Positions 1 to 6,684 are shown, counted from the first letter of the stretch. The stretch is DNA of 6,891 nucleotides from an uncultured Collinsella sp. (GCA_900550815.1 URTW01000106.1:1-6891); one strand, 5' to 3'. Notes: generated by a model not told the origin, from the sequence alone. Made by a program: numbers and translations.

Positions 1-679
1 CGTACTCGTGGCAGATTTCGAGCTCCGCGTCGTAGAACTCGTAGATGGGGTTCTCGCTACCGGTGACTTCCTTCCAGCCAAACAGCAGCGAGCCGCCGCG
101 GCTGACGATGTTCATGAGGCGGCCGGTCTCCTTGAAGGTCTTGATGACCGATTTATTGATGCCGCAGTGGATGGTCATAAAGTCCACGCCGTCTTCGGCG
201 TGTGCACGCACGACCTCGAGCAGATCGTTCTTGGTCAGCTTGACCAGCGGCTTTTCCATGTAGCCGATGGCGTCGTACATGGGGACGGTGCCTACCATGA
301 GCGGCGTCTCGTCGATGAGCTGCTGGCGGAACTGGCGCGTCTTGCCCGAGTTGGAGAGGTCCATGATGGCGTCGGCGCCAAAGTCCTCGGCGATCTTGAC
401 CTTCTTCCACTCCTCGGCGGCATCGGCCTTGTCGCCCGAGATGCCCAAGTTGACGTTGACCTTGGTGGACAGGCCCTCACCGACGCCAAAGGCGCGCATG
501 CCCTTTTTGATGTGCACGATGTTGGCGGGAATGGCGATGCGGCCGTCGGCCACGCGCTCGCGGATGTACTCGGGGTCGCGATGCTCGCGCTCGGCGACTT
601 CCTTCATCTGCGGTGTGCTCAGCCCGGCGCGGGCGAAGTCGATTTGCGTGACGAGCTTGGGCTCGGTCTGTGTGCTCAT
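1..679 (-). CDS. thiC: Phosphomethylpyrimidine synthase ThiC, N-terminal part (gene cut by the left window edge)
   Basis: ThiC is the radical-SAM enzyme that rearranges aminoimidazole ribotide into hydroxymethylpyrimidine phosphate, the pyrimidine half of thiamine; it works in the cytoplasm. The 226 codons visible contain ThiC-like stretches: an N-terminal helix with LSTPQM, the PANIVHIKKG region, NVNLGISGD, ADAIMDLSNSGKTRQF, PLMVGTVPMYDAI, GVDFMTIHCGI and SRGGS. The start lacks the long extra N-terminal domain of proteobacterial ThiC, so this is the short form, usually about 430 residues. The C-terminal cysteine cluster that binds the 4Fe-4S centre lies outside the window and cannot be checked. 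The ATG at 677-679 is chosen because AGGGAG (688-693) sits 8 bases before it and the family-like sequence begins at once. The TPP riboswitch directly upstream supports both the identity and feedback control by thiamine pyrophosphate. Confidence 0.95.
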   Translation of the reverse strand, partial: MSTQTEPKLVTQIDFARAGLSTPQMKEVAEREHRDPEYIRERVADGRIAIPANIVHIKKGMRAFGVGEGLSTKVNVNLGISGDKADAAEEWKKVKIAEDFGADAIMDLSNSGKTRQFRQQLIDETPLMVGTVPMYDAIGYMEKPLVKLTKNDLLEVVRAHAEDGVDFMTIHCGINKSVIKTFKETGRLMNIVSRGGSLLFGWKEVTGSENPIYEFYDAELEICHEY

Positions 680-683
680 TGGC

Positions 684-778
684 ACGGCTCCCTTCGTTGG
701 CATTACCCATATCAGGTTTGCGGGTCAGGGCGGGCGCGCCCAGTCTCAGCCTGCCGTCTTGTCCTGCAAGCTCCCCGT
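684..778 (-). promoter_or_regulatory. TPP riboswitch (thi-box) controlling thiC
   Basis: Read on the minus strand, the leader carries the conserved thi-box blocks in order: GGGGAGC, CTGAGA (744-749), ACCTGAT (711-717), TAATGCC (699-705) and CGAAGGGAG (688-696). Helices can be traced by eye. P1 is ACGG (775-778) with CCGT (684-687). P2 is AGCTTGC (766-772) with GCAGGCT (748-754), 7 pairs including one G-U. P3 is a 5-bp GC hairpin (728-732 with 737-741). Bound TPP would stabilise P1 and the surrounding fold. The thiC Shine-Dalgarno AGGGAG is the last single-stranded block before the 3' strand of P1, so control of ribosome access is the likely mechanism. No separate U-tract terminator is seen between the aptamer and the ATG. 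Confidence 0.95.
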
Positions 779-794
779 TTATGTGGTGGGCTCA

Positions 795-800
795 AGTATA
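795..800 (-). promoter_or_regulatory. Probable -10 box of the thiC promoter
   Basis: TATACT on the minus strand matches five of the six bases of the sigma-70-type -10 consensus. It would place the transcript start near 788, about ten bases before the first riboswitch helix, which is where a TPP leader would be expected to begin. No good -35 hexamer stands at 16-18 bases spacing (the best there is GCGTCA), so the promoter may be weak or activator-helped. Confidence 0.55.
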
Positions 801-850
801 GCCTGAATGGGTACGATTGACGCGATGAGCATGCCCGTGGGGAGGCGAAC

Positions 851-1207
851 ATGGAAGACAAGCATCTATATCGAGAGACGCAATGGGATGTATCGGCCGA
901 GGAAAGCCGTGCGCACCATGGCCTTGTCGCGATCGGTTTTGCGGTGCTTGCCGTGCTGGTGATTGCCTTTTGTATTTGGACGTTTGGCGGTCGCGGCGGC
1001 GCTGCATGGGAGTTCGAGGCCGACGATGCCCTGCCGATCATGACAGTGAAGGTTACGGGCGGCAATACCGTTGCCGCGCCGGGCGACTATTGGTATCCGC
1101 GCGACGAGTGTGTGCAATTGCAGCTGAGTGGCGGATCCATCCCGGGCGAAGAAAGCGAACGCGCGACGGTTGATGCGGCGCTCAAAACACTGACGGTCGA
1201 ACTCTAG
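851..1207 (+). CDS. Small single-pass membrane protein of unknown function, probably cut short by an amber codon
   Basis: I do not recognise this protein. The 118 codons start at an ATG 5 bases behind a strong Shine-Dalgarno GGGGAGG (839-845). Residues 1-22 are polar, residues about 24-45 (GLVAIGFAVLAVLVIAFCIW) form one hydrophobic membrane helix, and a Gly-rich turn is followed by about 70 polar residues. The charge pattern gives no firm topology; the predicted arrangement is a short cytoplasmic tail and an external domain. The gene is divergent from thiC. The reading frame ends at TAG (1205-1207) in the middle of what looks like a beta-rich domain (a run ending ALKTLTVEL), and continues open for 52 codons beyond, described separately. 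The true product may therefore be about 170 residues. No clear plus-strand promoter is visible; TACGAT at 812-817 is a weak -10 candidate. Confidence 0.7.
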   Translation: MEDKHLYRETQWDVSAEESRAHHGLVAIGFAVLAVLVIAFCIWTFGGRGGAAWEFEADDALPIMTVKVTGGNTVAAPGDYWYPRDECVQLQLSGGSIPGEESERATVDAALKTLTVEL

Positions 1208-1366
1208 GATCAACGAGATGTGCCCACGCCCAAGGATATCTCTCTGACGGAGTGGCGTCTGGAACCTCCGTCGGGCGTTACGGTATCCGACGTAGAGCAC
1301 GTTAAGATTACCTACCAAGATGGCTCGACGAGCGAGATTACAAAGGCCGATGGCTTGGCGGAGTAA
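1208..1366 (+). pseudogene. In-frame continuation of the small membrane protein gene beyond an amber codon
   Basis: Directly after TAG 1205-1207 the same frame runs 52 codons to TAA (1364-1366). The encoded sequence looks like protein: DISLTEWRLEPPSGVTVSDV then HVKITYQDGSTSEITK, an alternating hydrophobic/polar pattern typical of beta strands joined by Gly/Asp turns. About 63% of third positions are G or C, counted by eye. It would complete the external domain begun upstream. A separate start is possible only at GTG 1220-1222, with no good Shine-Dalgarno site, so an independent small gene is unlikely. The simplest reading is a nonsense mutation in a once continuous gene; readthrough or a base-call error are alternatives. 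yaaA and polA in this window also end in TAG, so a general reassignment of UAG is unlikely. Confidence 0.55.
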
Positions 1367-1389
1367 CGGGGTGTTTGGAAACGGCGGGC

Positions 1390-2199
1390 CTATTGTGCCT
1401 GCGCGTTCATGAATACCAGGGTGTTTTTGTCTGAAAGCTCGGGGATGTGCCGATAGCCGATGTCGAATGCGGTAAGTTCGCTTGCATCCTCGAGCTTGTT
1501 TTCTGCCATCCACCGCACCATGGAGCCGCGCGCCTTTTTGCTGGCGGTCGACCGTTGGATGGGCTTCCCGTTGCGGATACCCTCGCCAAAGAGGCATGTG
1601 ACGGCCGTGGCGTCGCCCGCGAGGTGGGGCAGAACGGCTTTGGCATACTCTACGCTGGCGAGGTTGACGATCGTGGTGTTTGCGCCTGCCGGGGCGATAG
1701 CCCGCGCGAGCTTGTCGCCCCAAAACGCGTAGAGGTCTCGGGCATCGTCAACGGCAAGCTTCGCGCCCATCTCCAGCCGATACGGTTCGACGGCATGAAA
1801 GGGACGAACGCACCCGTAGAGGCCCGAGAGGATCCACAGATGGTCTTGCAGCCATGCGAGCTGCGCGGAATCCATCACCTCGGGCGCCATGCTCTGGTAC
1901 TGAATGCCGTGATAGGACATGACGGCAGGGGAGAGGTGACGGGCGAGTGCGGGATTGTCGAGATCGCCGTTTTTCAGGATGGGCCCGAACTCATGCAGGG
2001 TGTTGAGGCAAGGCCCCAGCAGTTTGTCGCTCACGTTCCATAGCGCTTGTAGGCCGCCGCTACCTTCATTTCGTTCGATATCTAGCAGTGCGCGGTGGAG
2101 GCGAGCCGTCTCGCGCACAAAGGGTGGGATGCCCAGGACTTCAAAAGCATCTTGGGCCGCGCGCATCTGCTTGGCGGGCGAAATGATGACCTGCAGCAT
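1390..2199 (-). CDS. yaaA: Peroxide stress protein YaaA (DUF328/UPF0246 family)
   Basis: This 269-residue protein has the family's usual length (about 250-260 residues) and its motifs in order: ISPAK at 6-10, SYHGIQYQ at 95-102, LSGLYGCVRPF at 124-134, PYRLEMG at 139-145, NLASVEY at 179-185, and SKKARGSMVRWM at 220-231. In E. coli, YaaA is induced by OxyR and lowers peroxide damage by limiting free intracellular iron; DNA binding has also been reported for the family. The same role here is inferred from homology. An in-frame upstream ATG at 2400 would overlap the end of apeA and encode unrelated sequence. The ATG at 2197-2199 is preferred because GAGGAG (2205-2210) lies 5 bases before it and the family N-terminus (MLQVIISPAK) starts there. 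The gene lies downstream of apeA on the same strand, separated by 103 bases that hold a strong hairpin. Its stop converges with the small membrane gene 23 bases away. Confidence 0.93.
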   Translation of the reverse strand: MLQVIISPAKQMRAAQDAFEVLGIPPFVRETARLHRALLDIERNEGSGGLQALWNVSDKLLGPCLNTLHEFGPILKNGDLDNPALARHLSPAVMSYHGIQYQSMAPEVMDSAQLAWLQDHLWILSGLYGCVRPFHAVEPYRLEMGAKLAVDDARDLYAFWGDKLARAIAPAGANTTIVNLASVEYAKAVLPHLAGDATAVTCLFGEGIRNGKPIQRSTASKKARGSMVRWMAENKLEDASELTAFDIGYRHIPELSDKNTLVFMNAQAQ

Positions 2200-2214
2200 G
2201 AACTCTCCTCTGCC

Positions 2215-2289
2215 AAAAAAGAAGTTGCGGTGGAATACGGTCTGTTTTGGCTGTTTATGGGCCAGTTTAGTCCGTATTTCACCGCAACT
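2215..2289 (-). terminator. Long hairpin plus T-run between apeA and yaaA (terminator or yaaA attenuator)
   Basis: Arms at 2272-2289 and 2223-2240 are complementary over 18 positions with one mismatch (2233/2279, A-C in minus-strand RNA). The 31-base loop contains a minor 4-bp stem (2248-2251 with 2261-2264). On the minus strand the second arm is followed at once by TCTTTTTT (2222-2215), the layout of a rho-independent terminator. It begins 14 bases after the apeA stop. The T-run ends only 4 bases before the yaaA Shine-Dalgarno GAGGAG, leaving no space for a promoter between the hairpin and yaaA. A yaaA message must therefore either read through the structure or start within it. The loop offers only weak -10-like sequences, such as CATAAA at 2254-2259. 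Confidence 0.7.
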
Positions 2290-2302
2290 GATGAAGGGTC
2301 GG

Positions 2303-3700
2303 TTAGGCGCGCTCGCGGAAGGCCTTGTAGCCGCGGTAGGCCTCGTAGATATCGGCCTTGTTGGCGACCTCCCACAGGGCGTGCATGGACAGGACGGCAA
2401 CGCCGGAGTCGATGACGTTCATGCCATACTTGGCCATGATGTAGGCGATGGTGCCGCCGCCACCAGCGTTGACGCGGCCGAGCTCGCAGGTCTGGAAGTC
2501 CACGCCGGCCTCGTCCATGATGTCGCGGACGAGGGCCACGTACTCGGCATCGGCGTCGTTGGAGCCGCCCTTGCCGCGGCTGCCCGTGTACTTGTTAAAG
2601 CACAGGCCGCGACCCATAAAGGCCGCGTTCTTGGTCTCGAACTTGCCGGCATAGCCCGGGTCGAAGCCGGCGGACACGTCAGAGGAAAGCATGCGGCTGC
2701 GGGCGAGCGCGCGGCGCAGGGCCAGCGGGCTATCCTCGCCGGCGAGTGTCATGATCTCGGCGACGGTGTTCTCGAAGAAGCGGCTCGTCATGCCGGTGGC
2801 ACCTACGGAACCGATTTCCTCCTTGTCGACGATGAGCGTGATGCTCGTGCGCTCCACGTTGGCGACGTTGATCTGGGCGAGCATGGACGGATAGGCGCAG
2901 ACGCGGTCGTCGTGGCCATAGCCCAGAATCATAGAGCGGGCGAGGCCCATGTCGCGGGCGGGGCCGGCGGGCACGACCTCGATCTCGGCGGAGAGGAAGT
3001 CCTCCTCCTCGACGCCGTACCGCTCCTTAAGGATGTCCAGGAACATCTGCTTGACGGGCTCCTTGGGGGCGTCCTTGTCGTCCTCATCGAACTTGACGGG
3101 GCGGCCGCCCACGATCACGTCGAGAATCTCGGCATCGACGGCGTCCTTGGCAGGCTTGGACATCTGCTCGCTCGAGAGGTGGATCAGCAGGTCGGAGATG
3201 GTAAAGACCGGATCGTCTGCCTTGTCGCCGATGTTGATGTCGACGGTGGTGCCGTTCTTTTTGCAGATGACGCCCACGAGTGCGAGCGGGGAGGCCACCC
3301 AGTGGTAGCTCTTGACGCCACCGTAGTAGTGCGTGTCGAGGTAGGCCATGTCGCCGGCCTCGAAGGCGGGGTTCTGCTTAAGGTCTAGGCGCGGCGAGAC
3401 CACGTGGGCGCCCAGGATGTTAAAGCCCTGCTCGAGCGGGGCGTTGCCCAGGTTGACGAGCATGAGGTCCTTGCCGTGATTGGCGGCGTACACCTTGTCG
3501 CCTGCCTTGAGCTCGCGGCCTTCGGCGATCACGGTCTCCAGGTCGACGTATCCCGCCTCCTCGGCCATCTTGATGCCGGTCTTGACGCACAGGCGCTCGG
3601 TCTTGTTCTCGCTCAAAAACTGCTTATAGCCGCGGCAAAGCTCCTCGAGCTCTTCGACTTGCTGTGGCGTGTACTTTTTCCATGCGCAGGGACGCTCCAT
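2303..3700 (-). CDS. apeA: M18 family metallo-aminopeptidase (ApeA type)
   Basis: This is a cytoplasmic dizinc exopeptidase that removes N-terminal residues from peptides, in M18 typically acidic or neutral ones; the exact preference cannot be read here. At 465 residues it matches the bacterial M18 'aminopeptidase 1' size. The M18 metal and catalytic positions can all be seen: H99 in GAHVVSPRLDL, an Asp in GHDDR (264/265), the DKEEIGS motif with catalytic E294 and metal ligand E295, D341 in DVSAGFDP, and H440 in SMHALWE. Active-site loops such as THYYGGVKSYHW (123-134) and NAGGGGT (411-417) are also present. No signal peptide is seen. The ATG at 3698-3700 is chosen because AAAGGAG (3709-3715) stands 8 bases upstream; the frame is open further to 3916, but that part looks non-coding. 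The gene is divergent from polA and lies upstream of yaaA on the same strand. Confidence 0.95.
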   Translation of the reverse strand: MERPCAWKKYTPQQVEELEELCRGYKQFLSENKTERLCVKTGIKMAEEAGYVDLETVIAEGRELKAGDKVYAANHGKDLMLVNLGNAPLEQGFNILGAHVVSPRLDLKQNPAFEAGDMAYLDTHYYGGVKSYHWVASPLALVGVICKKNGTTVDINIGDKADDPVFTISDLLIHLSSEQMSKPAKDAVDAEILDVIVGGRPVKFDEDDKDAPKEPVKQMFLDILKERYGVEEEDFLSAEIEVVPAGPARDMGLARSMILGYGHDDRVCAYPSMLAQINVANVERTSITLIVDKEEIGSVGATGMTSRFFENTVAEIMTLAGEDSPLALRRALARSRMLSSDVSAGFDPGYAGKFETKNAAFMGRGLCFNKYTGSRGKGGSNDADAEYVALVRDIMDEAGVDFQTCELGRVNAGGGGTIAYIMAKYGMNVIDSGVAVLSMHALWEVANKADIYEAYRGYKAFRERA

Positions 3701-3739
3701 GACGCAGGCTCCTTTCGGATCGATCGTGCTGGTTGATGT

Positions 3740-3774
3740 ACCGTGAGCCATCGTATCACGCGCGGGCTCACGGT
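3740..3774. promoter_or_regulatory. Perfect 10-bp inverted repeat, possible operator of apeA
   Basis: ACCGTGAGCC (3740-3749) and GGCTCACGGT (3765-3774) are exact reverse complements separated by 15 bases. The spacer contains the apeA extended -10 box. There is no following T-run on either strand, so a terminator is unlikely. The arrangement fits a two-half-site operator for a dimeric or tetrameric regulator, though it could also be a hairpin at the very start of a transcript. It begins 39 bases upstream of the apeA ATG. Confidence 0.45.
3750..3758 (-). promoter_or_regulatory. Probable extended -10 promoter element of apeA
   Basis: On the minus strand the sequence TGATACGAT fits the extended -10 form (TG, one base, then a hexamer matching TATAAT at four of six positions). 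It would start transcription near 3743, giving a leader of about 40 bases to the apeA ATG. No convincing -35 is seen in the GC-rich stretch upstream, as is often true for extended -10 promoters. Confidence 0.45.
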
Positions 3775-3866
3775 GGCGGGGGAGCTTGATGTGAGGTGGC
3801 CGCGGGGCGGGGAGCGTGTAAACTGGAGTGAGCAAACCGTGCCCAGCCCAAAGCGAGGTATTTAAT

Positions 3867-6617
3867 ATGTCTGACAAGCGCCGCACTTTTGCCGTTATCG
3901 ACGGCAACTCGCTCATGCACCGCGCCTTTCACGCCGTGCCGCCGACCATGAACGCGCCGGACGGTCGCCCCACCAACGCGATCTTTGGCTTTCTGAACAT
4001 GTTTCTTAAGATGATCGATGCCTTTAACCCCGACGGTGTGGTCGTGGCGTTTGACAAGGGTAAGCCGCGCGTGCGCATGGAGATGCTGCCGCAGTATAAG
4101 GCGCAACGCCCGCCCATGGACCCCGATCTGCATGCGCAGTTCCCTATGATTAAGGAGCTGCTCACCGCGCTCAACGTGCCGATTCTGCAGTCCGAGGGCT
4201 GGGAAGGCGACGATATCCTGGGTACTATGGCGCGCCTGGGCGAGCAGGCCGGCTGTGACATGCTGCTGGTGACCGGTGATCGCGACATGTATCAGCTTGT
4301 TACCGAGCACGTCAACGTGGTCTCGACCCGTAAGGGCCTGTCCGACGTTGCGATTATGACGCCCGAGAGCGTGGATGACCTGTATCACGGCATTACGCCG
4401 GCGCTCGTGCCCGACTTTTATGGTCTGAAGGGTGACACGTCCGACAACATCCCCGGCGTGCCGGGCATCGGCCCCAAAAAGGCGAGCGCGCTCATCGCAC
4501 AGTACGGCAGCTTGGACGAGGTCATCGCGCATGCCGACGAGGTCAAGGGCAAGATGGGTGAAAACCTGCGTGCACACATCGACGACGCGCTGCTGAGCCG
4601 TAAGGTGGCGACCATCCGCACCGATGCGCCCGTTGAGCTCGATTTTGAGGCGACGTCCTTCCCGGCGTTTTCTGCCGACGAGGTGTCTGCGGCACTGGGT
4701 ACGCTTGGTATCACCGCCATGCAGAACCGTTTCTTGGCGCTGATCGGCGGCGAGGGCGGGGCTGCTGCTGCCTCCAGTGTGTTTGAGATACCTGCGATGG
4801 TTCGTGCAGCCGCCGGCGAAGCTGACGCGCTTGGTGCCGTTGCGGCTGAGGTCTCCCGCGCGATTGATGCCGACGAGTGGGTTGCCGCCGTGGTGGACGA
4901 CGACAAGGAAGAGGGCGCGCTCTTTGGCCTGACGCGCACGCTGTGGTTGGCGACGTCCAAGGGCCTGTTCGCGCTCGAGGAGGGCGACAGCTGTGCGGCG
5001 GCTGAGGTTGAGGGCTTCAACTTCGTCCACGGCGTGATTGCCGGCGTGCTCGTGCGTCTCTTTATGGAGGGTCGCGTGTCGAGCCCGGATATGAAGGCGC
5101 TGTTGCACGAGCTTTCGCCCATCGATTCTTCTGAGCCTGAGCTCATGGATCCGCTCGCTGCCGATTCCACGCGTATCTTCGATACCGTGGTCGCTGCCTA
5201 TCTGCTGGATTCCGATCGCTCCGAGTTCGATGAGGCATATCTTGCCGATACGTATCTGCAGATGGCGCTGCCTGCGGCGCGTGGTGCAGAGGGTATCGGC
5301 GAGGACGCCCCCGCGCCTGCCGCTCGCACGGCGGCCTTGACGCTGGCGCTGGTCGCACCGCTGCGCGATCGCATGGCCCGTGAGAACGCCGCCAACGTGT
5401 TCGATGGCATCGAGATGCCGCTTGTGCCGGTACTTGCCAAGATGGAGCGCGCGGGCATGCTCGTGGACCCCGACCGCCTGCGCAGTCTGTCCGAGGGTCT
5501 GGCGACCCAGATCACCGAGGTCGAGCGCAGTATTCGCGACCTGGCGGGTGACGAGACCTTTAATATTGGCAGTCCCATGCAGCTGTCGCATGTGCTCTTT
5601 GATGTGATGAGGCTTCCGACCAAGGGCCTTAAGAAGACTAAGCGCGGCTACTATTCGACCAACGCCAAGGTGTTGAGCGACCTTGCGCGTGACCACGAGA
5701 TCGTGCGTCTGATCTTGGACTGGCGTGAGAAGTCCAAGATCAAGTCAACCTATCTGGACACGCTGGGCCCGCTGCGCCGTGGTGACGGTCGTGTGCACAC
5801 CACATACAACCAGACCATCACGGCAACGGGGCGTCTGTCCTCGAGCGACCCGAACCTGCAGAACATCCCGACGCGCTCGGAGCTGGGGCGTACCGTCAAG
5901 ACGGCGTTTTCGGCAGGCGAGGGAAGCGTCTTTTTGGCGGTGGACTACTCGCAGATCGAGCTGCGTCTGCTGGCACATCTCTCGGGTGACGAGCACCTGG
6001 TGCGCGCCTTTAACGAGGGCGAGGACTTCCACGCCGAGACGGCAGCGCGCGTGTTTGGCGTGCCGGTGTCCGAGGTAACGCCCGACTTGCGCAGTCGCGC
6101 CAAGGCCGTGAACTTTGGCTTCGTGTATGGCCAGCAGGCCTACGGCCTGACGCAGTCGCAGCATAACTCGATGGCCGAGGCACGCGACATGATCGACCGC
6201 TACTACGAGGCCTACCCGGGCGTGCGCACGTTCCTCGACAACGTGGTGGCACGCGCCAAGCAGACGGGCTATGCCGAGACCATGTATGGCCGCAGACGCC
6301 ATATTCCCGAGCTCAAGGCCAAAAACCCGCAACTCCGTGGCTTTGGCGAGCGCACGGCCATGAACCACCCCATGCAGGGCACCGCCGCCGACATCATCAA
6401 GATCGCCATGGCCCGCGTAAGCCGCCGCCTGGAAGAAGAGGGCTTTGCCGCCCACATGATTCTGCAGGTACACGACGAACTGGACTTTGAGTGCCCCGTC
6501 GACGAAGTCGAGCGCCTGACCGCCATGGTCCGCGACGTCATGGAGCACGTCGTAGACCTACGCGTACCGTTGATCGCCGAAGCCAGCACCGGCATAACCT
6601 GGGCCGACGCCAAATAG
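3867..6617 (+). CDS. polA: DNA polymerase I (PolA), 5'-nuclease plus polymerase, degenerate 3'-5' exonuclease
   Basis: PolA removes RNA primers, matures Okazaki fragments and fills repair gaps. All 916 residues are present. Residues 1-290 are the 5'-nuclease: acidic ligands D12, D63, E113, D115, D116, D138, D140, D190 and D193, and the helix-hairpin-helix GVPGIGPKK from residue 197. After an Ala/Gly-rich linker, residues about 325-510 align with the 3'-5' exonuclease domain but lack its acids: the first motif region (from W338) has no DTE, and DMKAL (408-412) replaces the usual NLKYD. Proofreading is probably absent, as in Taq and Bacillus PolA. The polymerase domain follows (about 512-916): TGRLSS at 654, motif A DYSQIELR with D693, motif B with R742, K746, F750 and Y754, and motif C HDE at 869-871. 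F750 is the residue that favours deoxy over dideoxy nucleotides. The ATG at 3867 has GAGGT (3855-3859) 7 bases upstream; a GTG at 3828 in the same frame lacks a ribosome site. Confidence 0.98.
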   Translation: MSDKRRTFAVIDGNSLMHRAFHAVPPTMNAPDGRPTNAIFGFLNMFLKMIDAFNPDGVVVAFDKGKPRVRMEMLPQYKAQRPPMDPDLHAQFPMIKELLTALNVPILQSEGWEGDDILGTMARLGEQAGCDMLLVTGDRDMYQLVTEHVNVVSTRKGLSDVAIMTPESVDDLYHGITPALVPDFYGLKGDTSDNIPGVPGIGPKKASALIAQYGSLDEVIAHADEVKGKMGENLRAHIDDALLSRKVATIRTDAPVELDFEATSFPAFSADEVSAALGTLGITAMQNRFLALIGGEGGAAAASSVFEIPAMVRAAAGEADALGAVAAEVSRAIDADEWVAAVVDDDKEEGALFGLTRTLWLATSKGLFALEEGDSCAAAEVEGFNFVHGVIAGVLVRLFMEGRVSSPDMKALLHELSPIDSSEPELMDPLAADSTRIFDTVVAAYLLDSDRSEFDEAYLADTYLQMALPAARGAEGIGEDAPAPAARTAALTLALVAPLRDRMARENAANVFDGIEMPLVPVLAKMERAGMLVDPDRLRSLSEGLATQITEVERSIRDLAGDETFNIGSPMQLSHVLFDVMRLPTKGLKKTKRGYYSTNAKVLSDLARDHEIVRLILDWREKSKIKSTYLDTLGPLRRGDGRVHTTYNQTITATGRLSSSDPNLQNIPTRSELGRTVKTAFSAGEGSVFLAVDYSQIELRLLAHLSGDEHLVRAFNEGEDFHAETAARVFGVPVSEVTPDLRSRAKAVNFGFVYGQQAYGLTQSQHNSMAEARDMIDRYYEAYPGVRTFLDNVVARAKQTGYAETMYGRRRHIPELKAKNPQLRGFGERTAMNHPMQGTAADIIKIAMARVSRRLEEEGFAAHMILQVHDELDFECPVDEVERLTAMVRDVMEHVVDLRVPLIAEASTGITWADAK

Positions 6618-6650
6618 GGAAGTGCCCACAACCCTAAAGTAACCAAACCA

Positions 6651-6684
6651 GAAGGGGGCTCCTTGCCAACAAGGAGCACCCTTC
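6651..6684 (+). terminator. Hairpin behind polA, probable terminator without a clear T-run
   Basis: Arms 6651-6665 and 6670-6684 pair over 15 positions with a single G/A mismatch (6657/6678) around a CCAA loop, 33 bases after the polA stop. The stem is long and GC-rich enough to stop polymerase. The plus-strand 3' flank (ATTCCAAAAAATC) has no T-run, so efficiency on polA is uncertain. The minus-strand flank is richer in T (TGGTTTGGTTACTTT), so the structure may also serve a gene arriving from the right. Confidence 0.6.

Noticed and set aside
8..820. A 270-codon plus-strand frame opposite thiC and its riboswitch
   Set aside because: It is antisense to thiC and runs through the riboswitch; it has no start signal and no recognisable motif.
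1205..1207. UAG reassigned to an amino acid throughout the genome
   Set aside because: yaaA and polA both end with TAG at family-typical C-termini, so TAG works as a stop here.
1220..1366. Separate small gene starting at GTG 1220
   Set aside because: No adequate Shine-Dalgarno site stands before it, and the sequence reads as the continuation of the upstream domain.
1367..1389. Terminator between the converging small gene and yaaA
   Set aside because: The 23 bases hold only a tiny GTTT/AAAC dyad and no T-run.
866..1723. A 285-codon minus-strand frame covering the small membrane gene and the end of yaaA
   Set aside because: It overlaps yaaA out of frame, is Arg-rich, and lacks a ribosome site; the plus-strand frame has a strong Shine-Dalgarno site and a membrane helix.
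2200..2400. Upstream ATG start for yaaA at 2400
   Set aside because: It would overlap the end of apeA and translate the hairpin into non-family sequence; the ATG at 2197-2199 has a good Shine-Dalgarno site and the family N-terminus.
1955..3388. A 477-codon plus-strand open frame opposite apeA and yaaA
   Set aside because: It spans the antisense of two recognised genes and is rich in Val/Gly/Asp/His repeats typical of a GC-bias shadow frame.
3828..3866. Earlier GTG start for polA, adding 13 residues
   Set aside because: There is no ribosome site at proper spacing before the GTG, and family similarity begins just after the ATG at 3867, which has GAGGT 7 bases upstream.
3768..5696. A 642-codon minus-strand open frame opposite polA
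   Set aside because: It lies fully antisense to a certain gene and follows from strong G/C bias at third positions. Its product is a His/Arg-rich string without family motifs, and it has no Shine-Dalgarno site.
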